A stretch of 64,000 nt of DNA from Bacteroidota bacterium (GTDB lineage: Bacteria; Bacteroidota; Ignavibacteria; Ignavibacteriales; Ignavibacteriaceae). Made by a program: the position numbers and the translations under genes. The stretch covers positions 1-64,000 of the forward strand of contig JADFLR010000019.1 in the NCBI GenBank assembly GCA_022564295.1. The letters are read 5' to 3'. Under the pieces are notes generated by a model. That model was not told the DNA's origin. It saw only the letters and a list, made by a program, of their open reading frames with translations, and did not search any database. Shown here one piece after another: positions 33,330 to 42,753 of this stretch. Positions within the stretch are counted from its first letter, which is position 1; each line of letters begins with the position of its first letter.

Positions 33330-35600
33330 TTACTTGAGTAAAATCATCTTCTTAGACTTAATAAAAGAGCCTGCTTGTATTCTGTAAAAGTAAATACCGC
33401 TTGGTAATACTGTTGCTTCGAACTCCACCCTGTGATACCCTGCCTCTTGCTTATCTTCACTGTATACCTTCAATTCATTCCCTAAAACATCATAAATAGT
33501 TATCCGCACTGAACTTTCCTCCGGTAAACCATAATAAATTGTGGTAGAGGGATTAAATGGATTAGGGTAATTTTGCAAGAGCTTATAAGAATCAGGAATA
33601 CCACTAAATTCTTCGTCTACGCTTGGGGTTATATCAATTGTAAATACATCGTCGCTTTGGTCGACAATATTTTCATCAGATACATCACTTATCCTTATTA
33701 GAGCTTGATTTGATGGTTGAGGGGGATTTATCAGCCAAGAATAGATACCTATGCTTAAAGTCGAGTCGATTATTATTGACCAGCTTGCTCCATTATTAAG
33801 ACTTAGTTCAATCTTCACATCTATTACTTTTACGCTTAACCAAATTATATCCTGTGTTGATCCCAAAGGCCAGACTTCTCCTCCATTGGGAGATGTTAGT
33901 GTGATTGAAACAGTGGATAATGTAAAATCTTCATCCGAAAAATCAAATATATTTCCATTAATTTCACTTGCTATGTTAACCCTGTAATCTGACCCAGACT
34001 CGAAATTAAGTGGTATGTCCCAACTGAAAACACTATCATTAGACGTTGAATTTGTAATTACGGAATGGAGGGAGCCACCTTTGTATAGAAATATCCTGAC
34101 ATTGCCGGGCAAATTGTCCGTCCACTTGATCGTCTGATTGGAGCCTACTTGCCAATTCTCGCCACCATTAGGTGAGATAACTGTTATCTCAAATCCGATA
34201 ATTGTAAAGTCAGCATCAGAGAACGCAAAAATGCTGCTATCATTAACACTTGTTATTTTAACCTTGTAGTCAAACCCTGTTTCCTGAGTAAATGGTATAT
34301 CCCAATCTTTGAATCCATCACTTAGGGTTGAGGCTATTATAGTAGAATAAAAAACACCAGCTTTATAGAGTTCTATTTTAACATTCTCGCTTATGTTATC
34401 ATTCCATATAATAGTTTGAGTTGAGCCTGCCGCCCAGTTTTCACCCCCATTTGGTGAGATAATTTTTAATATTGGGTCTGGAGGGGGGAGTATTATAAAT
34501 ACGTTATCACTAATATCAGAAACAGATGGATTAAATTGATCGCTGATTCTCACCTTACAATCAATAGATACTGTATTCGGTATAATCCAATCATAGAAAT
34601 TTTTATTGGGTAATTGTTCAATTACAGTTTGCCAATTTACTCCAGAGTCCGTTGAGTATTCAATTTTTACAGTGTCTACTGATATACTGAACCAATTTAT
34701 TTGCTGAGTTGAACCTACCATCCACTGTTCACCTCCATTAGGGATAAGAACTTTTATTGAGTCACCAAGAATACCACCTACTAAAATATCACCCGGATAT
34801 GCAGGTGCAATACGAATTCTGAGGTTACTATGTGTTTGAATGAATCCACGAATGAAAGTAATATTCGAGCCATCAGCAGGAGGTTGATAATCAGTTATTC
34901 CGATTAACCTATGTGCTCTTAAAGTAAAGTAACCAGATTGATCATACATTAAAATGGAATTTCCCCGTCCGTCATTAAGTCTGAATGTTCCATTATCTAA
35001 GTCTCGATCACTCGAAATGGCGTTTCTAACTATCACATAATGTCCCTCGTATTTCTCAGACAAAGGATTCCAATTACCTTGAGCATCAACAAATTCGCTA
35101 ATATCAACTTCTATCGGTGCCGGTCTTGCACCTAAATTGCCTACTATACTAACTGGAGTAGGAGGATTTATTAAAAGGGCCAATTGAGTTGTTGTAAAAA
35201 ATTCTTCAACAACAACGGTAAATTCAACAACATCTGCTGTATCGACGAGATCAAAAAATGTATTCTGATTTACACCGGTAGTATCGTGTTGTATAGGTAT
35301 AATTCCATCAAAAAATTCATATTGTTGACCAAAAGGGTCTATCATATAAATCATCCATCTACCTCCGGCAGCAAAGATTCGTCTTCTATCTGTTTTCGCA
35401 TCAACAACAGGATGAACCATAACAACACCTTGCACGCGCACAGTATCCCCAAAAAGCGGGGATACCTGATCCCCATTTTGTAAAAGTGAATCGGGATCTT
35501 GGTATTGTATGTCTTCAATAGTAACAAGAGGATAGGATTGAGTGTAGATGATCTGAGAAAAAGATATGAGAACACTAAATAAATATATATACTTTTTCAT
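33330..35600 (-). CDS. Secreted multidomain protein with Kre9-type repeats and type IX sorting domain
   Basis: 756 residues: signal peptide (1-20, IIYTQ), an N-terminal OB-fold-like region (VSPLFGDTVRVQGVVMVHPV, FVDAQGNWNPLSEKYEGHYV, IVRNAISSDRDLDNGTFRL) of the sort found beside nucleases and on surface proteins, four Ser/Thr-rich Kre9/KNH-like domains each starting PNGGE(Q/N/V)W..GSTQ.I.W, and the C-terminal [19 protein letters not shown] sorting domain ending KKMILLK. Expected to be carried across the outer membrane and anchored on or released from the surface. No catalytic site found; a structural or carbohydrate-binding role is likely. Confidence 0.85.
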   Translation of the reverse strand: MKKYIYLFSVLISFSQIIYTQSYPLVTIEDIQYQDPDSLLQNGDQVSPLFGDTVRVQGVVMVHPVVDAKTDRRRIFAAGGRWMIYMIDPFGQQYEFFDGIIPIQHDTTGVNQNTFFDLVDTADVVEFTVVVEEFFTTTQLALLINPPTPVSIVGNLGARPAPIEVDISEFVDAQGNWNPLSEKYEGHYVIVRNAISSDRDLDNGTFRLNDGRGNSILMYDQSGYFTLRAHRLIGITDYQPPADGSNITFIRGFIQTHSNLRIRIAPAYPGDILVGGILGDSIKVLIPNGGEQWMVGSTQQINWFSISVDTVKIEYSTDSGVNWQTVIEQLPNKNFYDWIIPNTVSIDCKVRISDQFNPSVSDISDNVFIILPPPDPILKIISPNGGENWAAGSTQTIIWNDNISENVKIELYKAGVFYSTIIASTLSDGFKDWDIPFTQETGFDYKVKITSVNDSSIFAFSDADFTIIGFEITVISPNGGENWQVGSNQTIKWTDNLPGNVRIFLYKGGSLHSVITNSTSNDSVFSWDIPLNFESGSDYRVNIASEINGNIFDFSDEDFTLSTVSITLTSPNGGEVWPLGSTQDIIWLSVKVIDVKIELSLNNGASWSIIIDSTLSIGIYSWLINPPQPSNQALIRISDVSDENIVDQSDDVFTIDITPSVDEEFSGIPDSYKLLQNYPNPFNPSTTIYYGLPEESSVRITIYDVLGNELKVYSEDKQEAGYHRVEFEATVLPSGIYFYRIQAGSFIKSKKMILLK

Positions 35601-35840
35601 TTTGCCCTCATAACAGTTTGTATAAATATATGATGAGTATATTTAATAGCTTTTTTGTTTTTTTGTAAAGCATTTTAATTACTCTTAATATTCTATGATC
35701 AAAATCTAACGGATTAATATTAGTAAGGCAAAAAGATGAGATTTTTATTTTTTGTTCGGGATTGTATGCCTGCTTCCCGCCAACATCCCCACCCATCGTT
35801 TTAGGGTGATATGGGGTCAATTTGGTTGAAAAAATCTAAT

Positions 35841-35873
35841 AAAAAACCCCCACTTAAAATCAACGGTGGGGGG
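35841..35873 (-). terminator. Rho-independent terminator of the lamin-tail/type IX gene
   Basis: CCCCCAC (35847-35853) pairs perfectly with GTGGGGG (35866-35872); on the minus strand the stem is followed by TTTTTT. It lies 80 bases beyond the stop of 35955-37424. The rest of the 35601-35954 gap holds nothing I recognise; the T-rich DNA after 35700 has no open frame of note. Confidence 0.85.
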
Positions 35874-35954
35874 CAGTTGATAATTTATTAAGCAGGGGTT
35901 GTTATTAACATTAACAATACAACAATAATAAAAAAATATTTAATAGCAAACCTT

Positions 35955-37424
35955 TTACTTCATCAACACCATCTTCTTAGTCTCAACAAAAGAGCCTGCT
36001 TGTAGTTTATAGAAATAAATACCACTTGGTAATGTTGTTGCATTAAACTCAACCTCATAATTCCCTGCAGATTTTTCTTCGTTAACAAGTGTTGCAACTT
36101 CATTTCCTAATACATCATAAACTTTAAGTGTGACAAGACTTAATTTGGGGATTTGATAGTTAATCTTTGTTGAAGGATTAAAAGGATTGGGGAAGTTCTG
36201 GCTTAGTTCAAATTCCAAAGGTGCATCAACATCAATTTCAATTATTTTTGAATATTCAAATGTGCCGTTGTAATCTATTTGTTTCAATCTGTAAGAGTAT
36301 TTGCCTATCTGCTGAATATTGGAATCAATAAATTTATCTTCGGATGTTATTGTTACAGTAGATGTTAAATCGGAAATTGTCCACTCCTTAAGATTTAGTT
36401 GAGAGGAGGTTCTGTTGAACAGTTCAACCCATTCCGGCTCACCCGAAGAAGGAGCGTAAATCAATTCATTTAAAACAACATCATTAAAATTATTTCCCGG
36501 CGGGGAAACGGTAAATGCATCTATCAACTCATTATTTAAAAGATTTTCATCTTCACTAAATATAACCTTCGAAATTATTTGGTAATCACCTGCGGTAAGT
36601 GAAGACATAATTGTACTAACGGTTATTGAATCCCCTGAAGCAAGGTCAGAAAAGTTTTGTGAGAAAATTAACTCTCCCGGATCCGCAGTGGAATCAAAAT
36701 TTGCATCGTTATAAATTTCTATAGAGTAACTTGCTGCAGTATCGGTTCCTTTATTTTTCACTTTTGTAAAAATAGTAACATCGTCTCCCTCGGTTGGAAA
36801 AGCTGGAATAAATGATAACGAGCTCATTTCTAAATCGAAATTTAAGGGTGTTACGGAATTTTGAAATCCTGGTGTTCCGTTTGAGTTAAGTGTATTCTCC
36901 CAATTCGATTGAGAATTATTTCCGGTCATTTCAATCTTTTCATCAGAAAAAGATGCGCTGTTATCTGCTGAATAAGTATATGCCTGAAGTGTATCATCTG
37001 CTGGAGAAAGAAGCCACACAGGTCGGTCGGATGTGTTTGCCATTCCTGTTGAACCGAATGAATTATCTGAAATTTTTAAAACCAGGGCTTCAGGTGGGAT
37101 CATTTCATCATAAATTCCCAATCCAAAAGGATAATCACCTTCAAATATTACGGCAAAACTTTTTGGCGGTAAAACAGTTCCTTCTCCAGTTTCAATAATA
37201 ATATCAGGAGATGAAGTCGAGTATTTTATTTTATAACCGTTTAGGTCGATGCTTTCAGTTTCACTAAAATTATAAAGCTCAACAAATTCATTTGGACCGG
37301 AAGTTGGGAAGAACATTATTTCACTTAGTATAAGTGTTGAATCATTTTGTGCGAGAGTAAATGAAGTGGCAATTAGAGCCGCGAGCAAAGTTATTTTAGT
37401 TATACGATTAATATTATACCCCAA
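35955..37424 (-). CDS. Secreted lamin-tail-domain protein with type IX sorting domain (chimeric)
   Basis: 489 residues: signal peptide (1-25, FTLAQ), lamin-tail domain (LILSEIMFFPTSGPNEFVEL), CARDB-like domain (FPTEGDDVTIFTKVKNKG), a second lamin-tail domain (VVLNELIYAPSSGEPEWVEL) that breaks off after WTISDLTSTVTI, then FIDSNIQQIGKYSYRLKQID, a fibronectin-like ending usually found next to the sorting domain, and the sorting domain [19 protein letters not shown] ending KKMVLMK. The second lamin-tail domain is thus only half present. Its half resembles the domains of the truncated gene at 26609-29053, so the two genes may be parts of an old recombination (inference). Surface structural role likely. 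Confidence 0.82.
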   Translation of the reverse strand: MGYNINRITKITLLAALIATSFTLAQNDSTLILSEIMFFPTSGPNEFVELYNFSETESIDLNGYKIKYSTSSPDIIIETGEGTVLPPKSFAVIFEGDYPFGLGIYDEMIPPEALVLKISDNSFGSTGMANTSDRPVWLLSPADDTLQAYTYSADNSASFSDEKIEMTGNNSQSNWENTLNSNGTPGFQNSVTPLNFDLEMSSLSFIPAFPTEGDDVTIFTKVKNKGTDTAASYSIEIYNDANFDSTADPGELIFSQNFSDLASGDSITVSTIMSSLTAGDYQIISKVIFSEDENLLNNELIDAFTVSPPGNNFNDVVLNELIYAPSSGEPEWVELFNRTSSQLNLKEWTISDLTSTVTITSEDKFIDSNIQQIGKYSYRLKQIDYNGTFEYSKIIEIDVDAPLEFELSQNFPNPFNPSTKINYQIPKLSLVTLKVYDVLGNEVATLVNEEKSAGNYEVEFNATTLPSGIYFYKLQAGSFVETKKMVLMK

Positions 37425-37462
37425 ATATTATTGAAAACTTTATTGCTTATATTATTTTTCCC

Positions 37463-38218
37463 TTAATTCTTTATCGAAATGTATTCAAATAAAGAATCCG
37501 GAACAACACGCATAAGCTTTGAACCAAGTACTGTTGGTAAGGGAAATTGGATAATACGCTTTTCTTTTTTTATTCCGCCGATGATAATTCTTGCTGCTTT
37601 TTCCGCACTCATTAAAAACGGCATTGGGAATTTATTATTAGCCGTCATTGGTGTTTCAACAAATCCGGGTTTAACAGTTATTACCTTAATGTTAAATGGT
37701 TTTAATTCTGCTCTTAAATTTTCCAGCAAAATTGTAGCTGCGGCTTTGCTTGCACAATAAAATCCGCTTCCCTGCCAGCCCCGTGAATCGGCGAGACTTG
37801 AAACACCCACAATCATTCCATCTTTGCACTTAATAAAATCAGGCAGGAGATTCTCAACACAGTTTACAATTCCCAATACATTTACATCAAAAGTATTTTT
37901 AGCATTTTCATATTTATAATCCTCTGCACTCGATTTGCTGCCAACACCGGCATTCAGAATTGCAATATCAATTTTTTTAAAATGTTCTCTAACTTCTGTA
38001 AAAACTTTTTTTACTTCACCAGGTTTTGCAACATCACATACATAAGATTTAATGTTTGGGTTTTCAGTTTTAATTTGTCCGGTTAACTCATCAAGAAGCT
38101 CACCTCTTCTTGCAATCAGTGCCAGGGAACAATTTTCTTTGGCAAGCAGTTTTGCCATTGCTTTACCAATACCTGTTGATGCACCGGTTATTAAAATTAC
38201 TTTATTGTTTAAATTCAT
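37463..38218 (-). CDS. Short-chain dehydrogenase/reductase
   Basis: 251 residues of the classical SDR type. NAD(P)-binding GASTGIGKAMA at residues 11-21, Arg38 region (LIARRGELLDEL) favouring NADP, DVAK and LNAGVG, the catalytic Ser in VGVSSLADSRG and Tyr/Lys in FYCASKAAA, and VKPGFVETPM after the active site. The C-terminus AARIIIGGIKKEKRIIQFPL is typical of the DltE/YqjQ-like subgroup near the membrane. Substrate unknown. It stands 38 bases upstream of the lamin-tail gene on the same strand, probably by accident. Confidence 0.9.
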   Translation of the reverse strand: MNLNNKVILITGASTGIGKAMAKLLAKENCSLALIARRGELLDELTGQIKTENPNIKSYVCDVAKPGEVKKVFTEVREHFKKIDIAILNAGVGSKSSAEDYKYENAKNTFDVNVLGIVNCVENLLPDFIKCKDGMIVGVSSLADSRGWQGSGFYCASKAAATILLENLRAELKPFNIKVITVKPGFVETPMTANNKFPMPFLMSAEKAARIIIGGIKKEKRIIQFPLPTVLGSKLMRVVPDSLFEYISIKN

Positions 38219-38293
38219 GTTCTGTGATATCTTGCTTGAGTATTTTTATTTAATTAATTTACAGTTAGAACCTAATAATAAATTAAGTTATAA

Positions 38294-38359
38294 ATCCCAA
38301 TAAGCGCAGTGTGTCGTAACTGCAAATCTTCTGTTATTTTTTGTTTCATTTATTGAGAT
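38294..38359. other. attC-like palindrome upstream of the OLD-family gene
   Basis: ATCCCAATAA (38294-38303) and TTATTGAGAT (38350-38359) are inverted copies with one mismatch; the interior GCGCAGTGTGTCGTAACTGCAA matches the beginning of the repeat flanks at 10787 and 26500, and TTATTGAGA is the reverse of their TCTCAATAA start. So an element of the same system marks the start of the next gene, 36 bases away, 11.5 kb from the nearest repeat copy. Confidence 0.45.
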
Positions 38360-38394
38360 GGTGGGTGCAAAGTGCAATCTATGGAGGAATAAAA

Positions 38395-40239
38395 ATGAGA
38401 ATTAAGAAACTAATATTAGAAAACTTTCGCATATTCAAGGAAAGAACGACTATAGATTTCGATAATCTAACAGCATTCATTGGGAAAAATGACTTTGGTA
38501 AGTCTTCAATTTTAGAAGCCCTTGATATATTTCTCAATGATAAAGATGCCCGTGTAAAAATTGACAAAGATGACCAAAGTAAAGGTGGAAATTCTTCTGA
38601 AATATTAATTGGTGTTGTGTTTGAAGATTTACCTAAAAAATTGATAATAGATGCTACATTTGAAACGAATTTAAAAGAAGAATATTTGCTTAATAAAGAT
38701 GGAACCTTAGAAATTCATAAAATATTCCCCAATGGTAAGCTCAAGGGGACTTCAATATTAGCCAATCATCCAAGTAATTCTAACTTGAAAGATTTACTAT
38801 CGCTTAAAATATCTGAGTTAAAGACAAGGGCTCAGGATCTGAGTATAGATTTATCAGAAGAAAATAAAAGAGTATCTTCAAAAATTAGAAAAGCGATAAG
38901 AGCAAACATTAATGAGGAAATAGAATTAGAAGAAATTGACATTCTTGTGGACAAAGAAGGTGCTAAACAGATATGGGAGCAACTTAAAAACTATATGCCT
39001 CTGTACGCTATTTTTCAATCTGACAGACAGAATGTTGATCAAGATAGTGAAGTTCAAGATCCAATGAAAATTGCAATTAAAAAAATTCTGATGGGGGAAG
39101 AACTTCAAATTAAATTAAAAGGGATACAAAATGAAGTGGAAACAGCAATTACTGCAATAGCTAACCAAACGATTGAAAAGTTAAATGAAATGAACCCCGA
39201 AATAGCACAAGAACTAAAGCCTGAAATACCAGAACCAAAATGGGAAAATGTATTTAAGGGCATAACAATAACTAGTGATGAAGGAATACCCCTTAACAAA
39301 AGAGGCAGTGGAGTTCGCAGGCTGATATTATTAAACTTTTTCAGAGCAGAAGCTGAGAAGAAAAAAGAAGAAAGAAATATTCCAAATATCATTTATGCTT
39401 TTGAAGAACCTGAAACATCACAACATCCAGAGTATCAAAGGAAATTAATAGAGGCATTTCTTGAACTATCATCAAGAGATGATACTCAAATAATTCTGAG
39501 CACTCATAGCCCAGGCATAGCAAACTTATTGCCTGTGGAAAGTTTGAGATTTTTGTATAAAAAAGAAGCTCATATTGTAATAGAGAAAAGAACGGACGAA
39601 ATTCTTGAAAAAATAGCAGAGAGTTTAGGTGTTTTGCCTTCAATTGATAAAGTGGAAATTGATAAATTAAAACTGATAGTTTGTGTGGAAGGATATACAG
39701 ATGTTGAGTTTTTCAAAAGACTTTCTAAAAAAGTAGATGAAAATATGATTATTGACTTAGAAAACGACCAAAGAGTTGTCTTGATACCTTTAGGGGGATC
39801 AGCGCTTAAACATTGGGTAGATAATAATTATCTAAGAAAACTTGGCTTGCCTGAAATTCATATTTATGATGGCGATAAAGAGGAATATAAACAAAGCGCT
39901 CGACAAGTGAGTAGTAGGGATGATGGTAGTAGAGGATTTACTACACAAAAGAGAGAAATAGAAAACTATGTTCATCCGAGGATTATTGAACAAATTTTTC
40001 ATGAACTAAATCATAATACGCTAATAGATATAACACAGGATAACTGGATAGAACTGTGGAATCAATTGGATATTATCCCATCAATTAAGACAAATGGTGT
40101 ATTACTCAGAAAAATAAAAATAAAAGAAAAAATATGCACCGAGGGAATAGAGAAGATGACAAAGGAACTCTTCAAAGAGCTAAATGCTTATGAGGAGATT
40201 GAAGGATGGTTTAGTACTGTAAAAAATATATTGGATTAA
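38395..40239 (+). CDS. OLD-family ATP-dependent nuclease (AAA + TOPRIM)
   Basis: 614 residues from ATG 38395, chosen because GGAGGA precedes it by six bases; an in-frame start at 38341 lies inside the palindrome. N-terminal SMC-like ATPase: ILENFRIFKERTTIDF, Walker A GKNDFGKS (30-37), Q-region FQSDRQNVDQ, signature NKRGSGVRRLILLNFF, Walker B IIYAFEEPETSQHPEY and TQIILSTHSPG. C-terminal TOPRIM: IVCVEGYTDVEFFKRL (catalytic Glu at ~432), LIPLGGSALKHW and HIYDGDKEEYK (DxD). Proteins of this build include GajA of Gabija, where a UvrD-like helicase partner follows; none follows here, so it is a stand-alone OLD nuclease, likely anti-phage or DNA-repair related. Confidence 0.88.
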   Translation: MRIKKLILENFRIFKERTTIDFDNLTAFIGKNDFGKSSILEALDIFLNDKDARVKIDKDDQSKGGNSSEILIGVVFEDLPKKLIIDATFETNLKEEYLLNKDGTLEIHKIFPNGKLKGTSILANHPSNSNLKDLLSLKISELKTRAQDLSIDLSEENKRVSSKIRKAIRANINEEIELEEIDILVDKEGAKQIWEQLKNYMPLYAIFQSDRQNVDQDSEVQDPMKIAIKKILMGEELQIKLKGIQNEVETAITAIANQTIEKLNEMNPEIAQELKPEIPEPKWENVFKGITITSDEGIPLNKRGSGVRRLILLNFFRAEAEKKKEERNIPNIIYAFEEPETSQHPEYQRKLIEAFLELSSRDDTQIILSTHSPGIANLLPVESLRFLYKKEAHIVIEKRTDEILEKIAESLGVLPSIDKVEIDKLKLIVCVEGYTDVEFFKRLSKKVDENMIIDLENDQRVVLIPLGGSALKHWVDNNYLRKLGLPEIHIYDGDKEEYKQSARQVSSRDDGSRGFTTQKREIENYVHPRIIEQIFHELNHNTLIDITQDNWIELWNQLDIIPSIKTNGVLLRKIKIKEKICTEGIEKMTKELFKELNAYEEIEGWFSTVKNILD

Positions 40240-40257
40240 ATCTTAACACTGTAACAT

Positions 40258-40334
40258 AACAGTGGAGATACGGCTACGTTTCGCTCCGCCCAAATTCGGC
40301 ATTGCCGAACCTCATATGTCCGCAAACAGCTGTT
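40258..40334. other. Palindromic intergenic segment after the OLD gene
   Basis: AACAG (40258-40262) and CTGTT (40330-40334) enclose a perfect hairpin TTCGGCA-T-TGCCGAA (40295-40309) and a G+C-rich stretch GGCTACGTTTCGCTCCGCC. The size and position 3' of a plus-strand gene fit another attC-like site, but the stems are short. The rest of the 40240-40754 gap has only broken short frames and A+T-rich DNA. Confidence 0.3.
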
Positions 40335-40754
40335 CACAATCTAAAAAACAAGAACTTGATGAAAAGATTGAAGACATACCTTGAAAAAGCGAAGAGAAAA
40401 GTTATTGGAAAAATCCCGCAATCAACAAATCCTGTAGCAAACAGAGCGTTCGATCAAAAAGAATCGTTTGTGTAAATTGGTGCGTACGACAATCTTAAAT
40501 TTTGCAAATTGGTAACGGAAAATAAAATTAAAATATATATGCATTGCTAAATTATAAACCGAAAGTGCAACACTTTTAAAACCCTGCTTGCCATAGCTCA
40601 ACGTTTGGTTCTTATTTAATAAGATGCTTTTGTTTAAGATTGTAAATATAATTGAGGTGTGAATTTAATTATTAAAGGTGGGGTTTTAAACTTTGCAATT
40701 TTAAAACAATTCATTATTTTACATCAAAAATTATTCCAATATTAGAATTTTAAA

Positions 40755-41309
40755 ATGATTTCAGTTAAGGATATTATAGTTCGAAGTGAAATTGCAGATA
40801 TGCCTTTTATTTGTGATTTAAAGAAATGCAAAGGTGCCTGCTGTACATTTGAAAGCAAATTTGGTGCACCTTTAAGGCAAGATGAAATCGGTAAAATTGA
40901 CAATATTCTCGATACTGTGATGCATTATCTTTCGCAGCGGAACATTGATGAAATTGAAGAGAACGGATTTTATGTTGAAGAGGATGGTGAACTTTTGACA
41001 AACAGCATCGATAATAAAGAATGTGTCTTTGTTTATCGCGATAACGGGATAGCTAAATGTTCAATTGAAAAAGCGTTCGTCGAAGGAAAAACAGATTTTA
41101 AAAAACCAATTTCCTGTCATCTTTTCCCAATAAGAATATCCAACTTTGGAGGAGATGTTCTTAGGTTTGAAAAATTTGAGGAATGTAATCCGGCACTGGA
41201 AAAAGGAGCCGAAGAAAATGTTACTGTAGCTGAATTCTGCGAAGAAGCGTTGGAACGAAACTACGGTAAAAAATGGTATTCAGATTTAAAGAAAGCAATC
41301 GGAAGGTAA
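40755..41309 (+). CDS. DUF3109 family cysteine-rich protein
   Basis: 184 residues with CDLKKCKGACCTFESKFGAP near residue 20, a lone KECVFVYRDNGIAKCSIEKA, then ISCHLFPIRISNFGGDVLRF and FEECNPALEKG: eight conserved cysteines in the CxxxxCxGxCC...C...C...C order of DUF3109 (YkgJ-like zinc/iron-cluster proteins). Probably binds a metal centre in the cytoplasm; its function is not known. It begins a cluster with rpoN one base downstream of its stop, so both are co-transcribed. Confidence 0.9.
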   Translation: MISVKDIIVRSEIADMPFICDLKKCKGACCTFESKFGAPLRQDEIGKIDNILDTVMHYLSQRNIDEIEENGFYVEEDGELLTNSIDNKECVFVYRDNGIAKCSIEKAFVEGKTDFKKPISCHLFPIRISNFGGDVLRFEKFEECNPALEKGAEENVTVAEFCEEALERNYGKKWYSDLKKAIGR

Positions 41310-41310
41310 T

Positions 41311-42753
41311 ATGTTAGCACTACACCAGAGATTATCACAACAGCAAAAACTTTCGCCGCAGCAAATACAATATCAAAAACTGCTGCAGTTAAATACACTT
41401 GCTCTTGAACAAAGAATAAAAACAGAACTCGAAATAAATCCTATTCTGGAAGAGGATTATGAACTTAGCCAGGAGCAGGAGGATAAAGAAAAAGATGATG
41501 AAGTTGAAGATACTGATCCGGATAAAGAAGAATTTGAATTAGAAGATTATATGAATGATGATGACTTCGATCATGAAAGAGTGAATCGAAGCAATGATGA
41601 AGAAACATTTCAGCCGTTAGCACCTGTACGCGAAACACTTTATGAATATCTTTTGGAACAACTTAGATTACTCGCTTTTGATGATGACCTTACTACGTTT
41701 GGTGAAGAGATAATCGGCAACCTTGATAAAGATGGCTACTTGAAACGCAATCTTGATGAGTTGTTGGAAGAGCTGGAATTATTTGAACATATAAAAATTG
41801 ATCATGAAAAAGCCGAAGAACTGCTGCACACTATTCAACTTTTTGATCCAATCGGCATTGCTTCAAGAAATCTTCAGGAGTGTCTGCTTATCCAGCTTAG
41901 GGTTTTAAAGGATGCTGATAAGTATTACAAATATCTTGCTCAAAGAATGCTGAAAGAACATTACGATGACTTTACAAAAAGACGCTTCGAAGCATTAAAA
42001 CAAAAAATGAACCTGACCGATGAATCACTGAAAAAAACGGTTGAACTTATTCAAAGCTTAAACCCAAAACCGGGAGAAGGAAACCTCGAATCGGTTGAGA
42101 TGAATCAGATAACACCTGATTTTGTTTTAGAAAAAGTTGAGGAAAATTTTATCATCACACTGAATGATAGAAGCATGCCTTCGGTTACAATAAGTAAACA
42201 ATATTTAGAAATGTTTACATCGAGGAAGAAGAAAGGAAGAAAAAAGAATTCACGGGAAAAGGAAACCTATAAATTCCTTAGAGAAAAATTTGAATCTGCC
42301 AAATGGTTCATTGCTTGTATTCAGCAAAGAAGGGAAACTCTTCTTAAGATAATGCAGGCAATACTTGAAAGACAGTACGAGTTTTTTGAAAAAGGCGCAA
42401 AGCATTTAAGACCGATGATCTACAAAGACATTGCTGAAGCAATTAATATGGATATCTCAACAATAAGCCGGGTTGTTAACGGTAAATATGTCCAAAGTCC
42501 GATGGGCATTCACGAACTAAAATATTTCTTCAGTGAAGGTCTGGCAACCGATTCCGGCGAAGAAGTTTCCAACAAACATATTAAAGAACGTTTAAAAGAA
42601 ATAATTGATGCCGAAGATAAAAAGAAACCTTACAGTGATGATAAACTTGCAGAGTTGTTAAACAAAGAAGGCATCCACATTGCAAGGCGCACGGTTGCAA
42701 AATACCGTGAACAACTTCGTCTTCCTGTCGCGCGTCTCAGAAAAGAATTATAA
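41311..42753 (+). CDS. rpoN: RNA polymerase sigma-54 factor
   Basis: 480 residues with the three sigma-54 regions. Region I is the Gln-rich LHQRLSQQQKLSPQQIQYQK with LEINPILEE, region II the acidic linker (EDTDPDKEEFELEDYMNDDD), and region III the core-binding and DNA-binding parts ending in the RpoN box ARRTVAKYREQLRLP before the C-terminus. It directs polymerase to -24/-12 promoters and needs an AAA+ activator; one such activator is encoded 3 kb downstream at 45632. It sits one base after the DUF3109 gene and its TAA overlaps the ATG of the next gene by one base. Confidence 0.97.
   Translation: MLALHQRLSQQQKLSPQQIQYQKLLQLNTLALEQRIKTELEINPILEEDYELSQEQEDKEKDDEVEDTDPDKEEFELEDYMNDDDFDHERVNRSNDEETFQPLAPVRETLYEYLLEQLRLLAFDDDLTTFGEEIIGNLDKDGYLKRNLDELLEELELFEHIKIDHEKAEELLHTIQLFDPIGIASRNLQECLLIQLRVLKDADKYYKYLAQRMLKEHYDDFTKRRFEALKQKMNLTDESLKKTVELIQSLNPKPGEGNLESVEMNQITPDFVLEKVEENFIITLNDRSMPSVTISKQYLEMFTSRKKKGRKKNSREKETYKFLREKFESAKWFIACIQQRRETLLKIMQAILERQYEFFEKGAKHLRPMIYKDIAEAINMDISTISRVVNGKYVQSPMGIHELKYFFSEGLATDSGEEVSNKHIKERLKEIIDAEDKKKPYSDDKLAELLNKEGIHIARRTVAKYREQLRLPVARLRKEL

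Noticed and set aside
38341-38394. N-terminal extension of the OLD-family protein
   Set aside because: It lies partly inside the inverted repeat and has no binding site, while ATG 38395 follows GGAGGA and fits the family start.
38395-40239. Complete Gabija system
   Set aside because: No UvrD-like helicase gene (GajB) adjoins the OLD-family gene; the next gene is DUF3109.
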